Shown here: positions 63,161-64,000 of the stretch, piece by piece
Layout of the letters: each line of letters opens with the position of its first letter
How positions within the stretch are numbered: position 1 is the first letter of the stretch
Origin: Hymenopus coronatus
Lineage: Eukaryota > Arthropoda > Insecta > Mantodea > Hymenopodidae
DNA: 64,000 nucleotides
NCBI GenBank assembly: GCA_030762935.1
Contig: CM060899.1
Span: forward strand, 60,314,501-60,378,500
Reading direction: 5' to 3'
Translations under genes and position numbers: made by a program
Notes under the pieces: generated by a model
What the model was told of the DNA's origin: nothing
The model's input: the letters and a program-made list of their open reading frames with translations, nothing else
The model's database searches: none

Positions 63161-64000
63161 ACTTTCTCTATACGTACTGTGTACATAGTGTATAGAGAAG
63201 ATATTGCATTGTACCCAAAAATTCGATACCGAGATTTCACCGGAAATATATGTTTTGAGACCCCTCAATCCAAAAAAAAAAACCTTTTTAGAAACATGTC
63301 CGTGTGTGTGTCTGTCTGTGTGTCTGTGGGCAGCATAACTCAAAAACGAAAATACTGTTAAAAACCAAACTTGGTATTTAAGTTTGGTATCTTCCAAGGA
63401 CGCGACACGAAGATTTTCAAGAAAATCTCCCACCCCAAACTACCCTTTACATGGAACTTTTTTCGAAAATTTTGATTTTCTAAAAAATTGCTAACGATTT
63501 TGATTAAAATCCTGTATATTACTGACATTTACATACCAAATAAAATGTATGTCTTGAATTTTCTGGGAATAGTCTCTGAAGACGTCTTTATTCTGGATGA
63601 ATTTTGCTTAACTGCTAAACTTAAAGAGACAGACAAAAGCTTACTGCACAAAAAATGTAGAATATGTAGAGCACGTTAAAACACACAATTTATGTTATAC
63701 ACATTTTTTTTTTTTTCGTGGAGGTGATCGTATTTTAGTTATTCATTGATTTTGATTTCACCTTTCAAAAATTCTTCTCATACAGGAATTTGTCAACTCC
63801 TGTCCATGCAAACAAAGGAACTTCCGCCACATAGCAATCAGCTTTTGACTATCACTCTAACCTATGGTACTCCCTTATTTCGTTTCTACTTAAAAGGAAG
63901 CAGGTAATATGACTAGTTCTGACATTTTTTCTCGATTAGCATGAAGTAAATAGAAGCATAAGCTTTTTAACAATAATTTTTGCAGAGATGTAGAGAAAGT
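63161..64000 (-). repeat. Family H copy, near-complete, at window edge
   Basis: From tactttctctatacgtactg to gagatgtagagaaagt at the last base. It includes a (tg)n tract and ccaaacttggtatttaag. It is well preserved. Confidence 0.85.

Noticed and set aside
51168..64000. A downstream alternative exon encoding the atlastin membrane hairpin
   Set aside because: No in-frame stretch with two adjacent hydrophobic helices and flanking splice sites was found; only transposon remnants and anonymous sequence are present. The window edge limits this conclusion.

Overview
The window is AT-rich, intron-rich, transposon-packed animal DNA. Its mix of jockey/CR1-like LINE tails, Penelope-like elements, mariner, pogo, hAT and piggyBac remnants and several tRNA-derived SINE families fits an invertebrate, most likely an arthropod; I cannot name the species.

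One host gene explains all the confident coding sequence. Twelve plus-strand exons between 598 and 51167 join in frame into the C-terminal 731 residues of an atlastin-like dynamin-superfamily GTPase; the first exon(s) lie upstream of the window. Exons at 598-23623 encode a GTPase domain with all diagnostic motifs. Exon 7 (30982-31221) encodes the usual atlastin middle domain. Four more exons (34229-34492, 35698-35949, 39412-39615, 44906-45133) then each encode a diverged extra copy of that helical unit. The last exon (51093-51167) keeps the segment that normally leads into the atlastin membrane hairpin, but ends at a CaaX-type tetrapeptide (CIIL) instead. The predicted protein has a long helical stalk and a lipid anchor, an arrangement otherwise typical of guanylate-binding proteins. 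I consider this the main discovery of the window.

The introns (about 1.2-8.4 kb) are filled with repeats. The commonest is an unnamed family of about 0.85 kb (here 'family H', about 20 copies or fragments) whose ends carry inverted actttctctac motifs. One copy supplies the 3' splice site of the eleventh exon, and another sits inside an RNase H domain of a LINE, which reveals its exact ends. Other notable items are a hammerhead-ribozyme-like fold in a Penelope-like insertion, a GIY-YIG fragment bracketed by inverted repeats, foldback mariners, a non-autonomous hAT with perfect 8-bp duplications and its transposase-bearing relative, TTAA-flanked piggyBac-like repeats, and a three-level nest (SINE in mariner in family H) with a perfect 15-bp duplication.

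Downstream of the gene (51.2-64 kb) I find only transposon debris and anonymous sequence. No tRNA or rRNA gene, CRISPR array or second host gene could be supported.
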